Origin: Saprospirales bacterium
GTDB lineage: Bacteria; Bacteroidota; Bacteroidia; Chitinophagales; JADJOU01
Reading direction: 5' to 3'
Assembly: GCA_947441115.1 (NCBI GenBank)
Contig: CANESS010000008.1
Span: 1-37,713, forward strand
DNA length: 37,713 nucleotides
Within the stretch, counting starts at the first letter, position 1. The number at the start of each line of letters is the position of its first letter. Both the position numbers and the translations under genes were made by a program. Below are positions 33,233 through 37,713 of this stretch, piece after piece. The notes under the pieces are model-generated. The model was not told the origin of the DNA and ran no database searches. It saw only the letters and a program-made list of their open reading frames with translations.

Positions 33233-34471
33233 CTAGACCAGCATATTCACAGGATTCTCTATGTATTTTTTGACATCGGCAAGGAATGCAGAACCTACTG
33301 CACCATCTACTACTCTGTGGTCGCAGCTTAGGGTGAGTTTCATGACGGAGGTCGGAACTATCTGGCCATTTTTTACACCAGCTATTTCTTTCATAGCTCC
33401 TACTGCCAGAATACATGCATCTGGGGTATTGATAATCGCAGTAAATTCTTCTATACCCATCATTCCTAAATTAGAGATGGAGAAGGTATTGCCCTTCATA
33501 TCATCGGGCATTATTTGTTTATTCTTAGCTTTTTCTGCATAAGACTTGCTACTAGCAGCTATCTGGCTTAGACTGAGTAAATCTGCACTTCGTATCACTG
33601 GCACTACTAGACCATCGGGCACTGCCACCGCCATACCTATATTGACATGGTGATTGATTCGGATTTTATCGCCAAGCCATGAAGCATTCACAAAAGGGTG
33701 TTTTTTAAGTGCAATAGCACAGGCCTTGATCACGATATCATTGAATGAAATCTTTACAGGAGAAACACCATTCATCTGCTCTCGGGCTAGTTTAGCATTA
33801 TCCATATTGACCTCAATTGTCAAATAGAAATGCGGTGCTGAGTACATAGACTCAGCCAATCGCTTGGCTATGACTTTGCGCATTTGAGAAAGCGGTAGGT
33901 CTTCGAACGACTCTTGTCCTATTGGTAGATTCTGCAGTACATTCGCTGAATTAGCAGCTCCAGTATGTCCTTGGTAGGATTCTACATCTTTTTTCACTAT
34001 TCTACCATCTTCGCCACTACCTACTAGGTTGGTCAGGCTAATTCCTTTTTCCTTGGCTATATTTTTAGCTAATGGGCTTGCCTTCAATCGCTGGTCACCA
34101 GATACTACGTGACTCGCTATAGGAGCTGCTATAATTGGCGTATCAACTTCTTGTTTTACTTCTACCTTGGCTTCTTCTTTCGCTAGGCTGGTCGCTGGAG
34201 GTGTCTCGCTAAGAAGGCTTTGAAAATCTTCACCTTTCTTTCCTAATATAGCTAACAATCCATTGACAGGAATAGAATCGCCAGATTTGGCTGCTACATA
34301 GAGCACCTCACCAGATTGAAAACTTTCAAAATCCATCGTAGCCTTATCTGTTTCCACCTCGGCTACAACTGTGCCGGGTTTGACAATATCGCCCACTTTG
34401 ATAAGTAAATTTGCTATGACACCTTCTTCCATAGTGTCGCTCATTCTTGGTAAATTTAATCGTTCAGCCAT
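33233..34471 (-). CDS. pdhC: Pyruvate dehydrogenase complex E2 (dihydrolipoamide acetyltransferase)
   Basis: Transfers the acetyl group from lipoyl lysine to CoA in the pyruvate dehydrogenase complex. The 412-residue protein has one lipoyl domain (residues 1-78, with Lys43 in VETDKATMDF), a Pro/Ala/Glu linker (about 85-125), a peripheral subunit-binding domain (KASPLAKNIAKEKGISLTNLVGSGEDGRIVKKDV, about 130-164), and the catalytic core ending in SCDHRVVDGAVGSAFLADVKKYIENP, where His385 and Asp389 are catalytic. MPRMSDTMEEG-type N terminus (LPRMSDTMEEGVI) favours pyruvate rather than 2-oxoglutarate dehydrogenase. The E1 and E3 genes are not in the window. The spacer to the following permease gene is 44 bases. 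Confidence 0.95.
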   Translation of the reverse strand: MAERLNLPRMSDTMEEGVIANLLIKVGDIVKPGTVVAEVETDKATMDFESFQSGEVLYVAAKSGDSIPVNGLLAILGKKGEDFQSLLSETPPATSLAKEEAKVEVKQEVDTPIIAAPIASHVVSGDQRLKASPLAKNIAKEKGISLTNLVGSGEDGRIVKKDVESYQGHTGAANSANVLQNLPIGQESFEDLPLSQMRKVIAKRLAESMYSAPHFYLTIEVNMDNAKLAREQMNGVSPVKISFNDIVIKACAIALKKHPFVNASWLGDKIRINHHVNIGMAVAVPDGLVVPVIRSADLLSLSQIAASSKSYAEKAKNKQIMPDDMKGNTFSISNLGMMGIEEFTAIINTPDACILAVGAMKEIAGVKNGQIVPTSVMKLTLSCDHRVVDGAVGSAFLADVKKYIENPVNMLV

Positions 34472-34576
34472 ATATTTGGTTTATTGAGATATAAGTTTGT
34501 TCAGTCTTTTATATTTTGTAGCTCCACGTTGACTCATCATCAAATTGTTACATTTTCAAATCAACTCATTATTTAA

Positions 34577-35881
34577 TTATCTTTTACCAGGAGTGAAATT
34601 CTGCATTTGTTTCATCATCTTTTTCATTTGATCGAATTGTTTGATAAATGCATTCACTTTTTCTATTGTATTTCCGCTTCCTTTGGCTATTCGCATTTTC
34701 CGCTTCATGTCAAGAATATCAGGATTGCCACGCTCTTTTGGTGTCATTGATTCTATGATGGCCTCTATTTTCACGAATTGTTTTTCATCTATATCGATAT
34801 CCTTCATGGCATTGCCCATACCAGGTATCATTTTCATTAGATCTTTCATATTGCCCATTTTTCTAATCTGATGCAGCTGATCTAGAAAATCATTAAAATC
34901 AAATTGGCTCTTAGCTATTTTTTTGGATAATTCTCTCGCTTTTTTCTCGTCATATACCTCCTGAGCCTTCTCTACGAGCGATACGATATCACCCATTCCT
35001 AAAATTCTATTGGCCATTCTATCCGGATAGAATATATCGAGAGAATCTTCTTTTTCGCCTTGAGAAATAAATTTGATAGGCTTATTTACCACATAGCGAA
35101 TGGAAAGTGCTGCTCCACCGCGGGTATCGCCATCCATCTTTGTCAGGACTACTCCATCGAAATTAATTGTATCATTAAATGCTTTAGCGGTATTAACTGC
35201 ATCTTGACCTGTCATAGAATCGACTACAAAGAGGGTTTCTGATGGCTTGAGTTCGCTTTTAAGCTGGACTATCTCTTTCATCATGACTTCATCTATGGCC
35301 AATCGGCCCGCAGTATCCACAATAATGATATTGCAATTAGTTGTTTTCGCGTATTGAATAGCTTTCTGTGCTATGTCCAATGGGTTTTTGTTCTCCATTT
35401 CTACGAAAACAGGAACATTTATTTTCTCTCCTAGAGCTTTCAATTGCTCCATAGCTGCCGGTCTATAGACATCGGCTGCCACCATGAGGGGTCGAAATTT
35501 TTTCTTATTTTTAAGATGGTAGGCTAGTTTATGCGTAAAGGTTGTCTTACCTGAACCCTGCAGACCAGCTACCAATATGATAGGAAGCGTTCCGGAAGTA
35601 TTGATTTCTTGCTGACTACCGCCCATAAGTTCTGTCAGGGAGTCATTCATAGTTTTGACAAACATCTGACTAGGCGATACCGCCGTTAAGATTCCTTTGC
35701 CGATAGCATCATCCTTGACTTTGTCAGTAAATTCTTTGGCTACTTTATAGCTAACGTCAGCATCTACTAGGGCACGTCTTACCTCTTTGGCTGTGGCGGC
35801 CACATTTATATCGGTGATTTTCCCTTGACCTTTGAGGGTTTTGAGGGAAGCTTCTATACTTTCTTGTAACTTCTCAAACAT
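34577..35881 (-). CDS. ffh: Signal recognition particle protein Ffh
   Basis: GTPase that, with the 4.5S RNA, binds signal sequences of nascent membrane proteins and brings ribosomes to FtsY. The 434-residue protein has an N-domain with ALVDADVSYKV, the G1 motif GLQGSGKTT (106-114), DVYRPAAMEQL, G3 DTAGRL (189-194), TKMDGDTRGG (247-256) and the methionine-rich M domain (about 320-434) with MKDLMKMIPGMGNAMK and SGNTIEKVNAFIKQFDQMKKMMKQM. A -7 box sits 25 bases before the start. No 4.5S RNA gene was recognised nearby. The spacer 34472-34576 holds nothing I can support. Confidence 0.97.
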   Translation of the reverse strand: MFEKLQESIEASLKTLKGQGKITDINVAATAKEVRRALVDADVSYKVAKEFTDKVKDDAIGKGILTAVSPSQMFVKTMNDSLTELMGGSQQEINTSGTLPIILVAGLQGSGKTTFTHKLAYHLKNKKKFRPLMVAADVYRPAAMEQLKALGEKINVPVFVEMENKNPLDIAQKAIQYAKTTNCNIIIVDTAGRLAIDEVMMKEIVQLKSELKPSETLFVVDSMTGQDAVNTAKAFNDTINFDGVVLTKMDGDTRGGAALSIRYVVNKPIKFISQGEKEDSLDIFYPDRMANRILGMGDIVSLVEKAQEVYDEKKARELSKKIAKSQFDFNDFLDQLHQIRKMGNMKDLMKMIPGMGNAMKDIDIDEKQFVKIEAIIESMTPKERGNPDILDMKRKMRIAKGSGNTIEKVNAFIKQFDQMKKMMKQMQNFTPGKR

Positions 35882-35906
35882 GCTTTATATCTAGCGCTAT
35901 ATTCTA

Positions 35907-35914
35907 CAAATGTA
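35907..35914 (-). promoter_or_regulatory. Bacteroidota promoter for ffh
   Basis: Minus strand reads TACATTTG, matching TAnnTTTG, with TTTG at 35931-35934 as a possible, slightly close -33 element (16-base spacing). It lies 25 bases before the ffh ATG. Confidence 0.55.
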
Positions 35915-35967
35915 CTAAAAAAAAATTATTCAAATAGGTTTTCCTAGTATAAAAATATATACAAGGA

Positions 35968-36096
35968 TTAAAAGAACGACCCTAAGGCAATATTGGTTTT
36001 AGGCAGAATGACAAATGTGTAGAATGTCAGACACAGAGAGAGAATACAAAATAGAATAATCAGAAAAAAGAACAGTTTTTCCTTGGTAGCGGTCAT
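35968..36096 (-). CDS. 42-residue one-helix membrane protein, coupled to the DUF6044-like gene
   Basis: A short frame: MTATKEKLFFFLIILFCILS, then LCLTFYTFVILPKTNIALGSFF. It has a charged N terminus and one long hydrophobic helix (about residues 8-30), so an N-in membrane orientation is likely. Its ATG overlaps the stop of the upstream large membrane-protein gene as ATGA, the same coupling seen for several real gene pairs in this window, and it fills the otherwise empty stretch before the ffh promoter. No family recognised. It could be a small partner of the large membrane protein. The alternative is a chance frame, which the overlap and clean hydrophobic profile make less likely. Confidence 0.6.
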   Translation of the reverse strand: MTATKEKLFFFLIILFCILSLCLTFYTFVILPKTNIALGSFF

Positions 36097-37713
36097 AATT
36101 TGTATAGGTATATTTTCCAAAAATCATGCTTTGTGCCCACCGTTTTGAGTAGGCTTAATCCTAATGCAGATGCATTTTTTATTTCACAGGCAGAGAATAG
36201 ATATTGGCCGCCTAGTTTTTTAAGCTGAGCCGTGTTGATCTCCAAGTTGTAAATTTTCTTTCTATCATGTGCACTTTGACAATTTTGAACGTTTTCTACA
36301 CCTAGTTCATCCGAGTAGAGATAGCACCTGTTCCCCCATGTATCAAATTTTTCACGAATCAATGGGTTTTTCTCCAGTTCTTTTTCCATTGTTTTTCTAA
36401 AGGCTAGTTTATAGTTCAGATTATAGACTGAAAATAGACCATCGAGGGTCGCATAGTCATGGTATTGCGCTATAGTAGGGCTTAGCCCGAGAGATACGAC
36501 TTTATTTTGAGAGTGATTGGGGATAAGTTTTTTTATCTCTTGAAACTGGTCCAATGCTAGATATTCTCTATAACTAGGGAAGGTATCTTCTACTCCCCAC
36601 ATTTTTTTATAATTATGTTGCGTTTCATCATTTGCTAGAAAGAGGATAAGAAATTGGGTGCCTAAAATGATAGGAATAGTTTTTCGTAGCAATCTGAATC
36701 TAGCTATGGTATTTAGCGATATCAATAGAATCAAGAACCAAAGAAACGGCAGTAAAAATCCAAATCTATTGAAGCGAAATGATTTAATAAAAACGATACT
36801 TTGACTAAAATATTCAATATAATTATAAAAGGCCTGCCAAAGGACGATAAAAATTATGGATATGAAAAGACGCTTGGACCATGGGTTCTTTTTGATGCCA
36901 TAATAGCTCAAAATAAATACTGAAAATATGAGTGTGGAAACAAATATGGAAACATGATAGTGCGTGCTGAAGAAGAAAGAGAAAAACTCCTCTAAACTAG
37001 CAGATATATTCGGCACATCTTGGAACTGATAATAGGCTACTCGATGAGATCGAAATCCATTCCCAAGGAAAAGCATGCCATAGATAAATTGTAAATTTGC
37101 GAGGATTGTGCCTAAGATAAAAGAAAGCCATGCCGCTAGCCATTTTTTGATATGATCATGTTTAATTATAAATAGATATAAGAGATAGATATTAAATAAA
37201 GCTATTATCTCTATGCCTGACCAGACAAAGGATGAACAAAATGGAAATATAAAAAAAATCAATGCCGTAATGCCGAAATCTTCTTGATAATAAAGCCTAG
37301 CGAAACCATAAGCTAGAAGAGGCATACCCATGATAGAAATGCCGAAAGGGGTAAAGAACTGAATGGATGTCAATAAAAGACAAGCAAAAATGATGCCAGA
37401 TTCATAGATATAATTAAGCGTCATGTATCGTTTTATAAAAAGATAGAAGGAAATGAAACCTATCGTTTTAAAAATATAATGACCTATAATATACCCATAA
37501 AAAATGTCAAAGAAATGGCAGAGGTTCGCAATAAGAGAGAACCCAGAAGGAAGCACATTCCGCGGCAATCCATCCATGATGGTATTTAATCTCATCTCAT
37601 TGGACAGGCTGTGCATATAGCCAGAATTTTTCAATATATGTAGCCAGACGAGTTCACCTTCTAAGGTATCATGAATACGTATATAAGAGTCATAGCCTAA
37701 AATAATGTAAGGC
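36093..37713 (-). CDS. Large polytopic membrane protein, DUF6044-like, 5' end outside the window
   Basis: The frame is open through the right edge; visible 539 residues. The first residues in the window read YIILGYDSYIRIHDTLEGELVWLHILKNSGYMHS, then a conserved-looking MRLNTIMDGLPRNVLPSGFSL, followed by ten or more membrane helices and a soluble C-terminal region of about 150 residues (after about residue 380). The early IRIHDTLE acidic loop and LDGLPRN-type motif resemble YfhO/DUF6044 membrane proteins related to GT-C glycosyltransferases, in which the first external acidic loop is functional. A TTG at 37634 would be a false start because the upstream residues fit the family. Substrate and activity are unknown; an envelope sugar or lipid-linked role is inference. 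Confidence 0.75.
   Translation of the reverse strand, partial: PYIILGYDSYIRIHDTLEGELVWLHILKNSGYMHSLSNEMRLNTIMDGLPRNVLPSGFSLIANLCHFFDIFYGYIIGHYIFKTIGFISFYLFIKRYMTLNYIYESGIIFACLLLTSIQFFTPFGISIMGMPLLAYGFARLYYQEDFGITALIFFIFPFCSSFVWSGIEIIALFNIYLLYLFIIKHDHIKKWLAAWLSFILGTILANLQFIYGMLFLGNGFRSHRVAYYQFQDVPNISASLEEFFSFFFSTHYHVSIFVSTLIFSVFILSYYGIKKNPWSKRLFISIIFIVLWQAFYNYIEYFSQSIVFIKSFRFNRFGFLLPFLWFLILLISLNTIARFRLLRKTIPIILGTQFLILFLANDETQHNYKKMWGVEDTFPSYREYLALDQFQEIKKLIPNHSQNKVVSLGLSPTIAQYHDYATLDGLFSVYNLNYKLAFRKTMEKELEKNPLIREKFDTWGNRCYLYSDELGVENVQNCQSAHDRKKIYNLEINTAQLKKLGGQYLFSACEIKNASALGLSLLKTVGTKHDFWKIYLYKL

Overview
The window comes from an AT-rich Bacteroidota genome. The evidence is a CHU_C-type (type IX secretion, type B) C-terminal sorting domain, several copies of the Bacteroidota -7 promoter box TAnnTTTG at sensible distances from starts, few Shine-Dalgarno sites, and the typical Bacteroidota F-ATPase order atpB-E-F-H-A-G without atpD/atpC. 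I do not assign a rank below phylum. I see no rRNA, tRNA, CRISPR array, insertion sequence or prophage. Genes at both edges are cut by the window.

Layout: (1) 1-4.9 kb: the C-terminal part of an M16-like peptidase, a secreted FN3/CHU_C protein, a convergent lipoprotein, class I fructose-bisphosphate aldolase, and a small Spy-like secreted protein. (2) 5.0-10.3 kb: the F1Fo-ATP synthase operon, with an intrinsic terminator after atpE and two unusual heptad-phased repeat arrays in its spacers. (3) 10.3-14.0 kb: a decayed small gene, then a tightly overlapping leftward molybdenum-cofactor cluster (polytopic membrane protein, THEP1-like NTPase, MobA, FdhD, small conserved protein). (4) 14.0-17.1 kb: ccmE of the CxxxY type, pruA, and a frameshifted membrane-protein gene. 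(5) 17.1-21.5 kb: mreBCD, an orphan cysN-like GTPase and rdgB. (6) 21.5-30.2 kb: a very large secreted protein ending in a putative caspase-like His/Cys domain, an orphan OppC-type permease, a UPF1-like SF1 helicase, an orphan RnfD/NqrB-like membrane protein, an N-acetylglucosamine-kinase-like protein and a small membrane protein. (7) 30.2-37.7 kb, all leftward: polyprenyl diphosphate synthase, PAP2 phosphatase and LptF/G permease in one overlapping unit, then the pyruvate dehydrogenase E2 component, Ffh, a 42-residue one-helix membrane protein and a large DUF6044-like membrane protein.

Most genes are housekeeping: energy conversion (ATP synthase, E2, aldolase, PruA), cell shape and envelope (MreBCD, polyprenyl synthase with PAP2 phosphatase, LptF/G), cytochrome c and Mo-cofactor maturation, and SRP targeting. 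The least explained items are the heptad arrays in the atp spacers, the large secreted caspase-like protein, the membrane protein and NTPase heading the Mo cluster, and the orphan RnfD-like protein.
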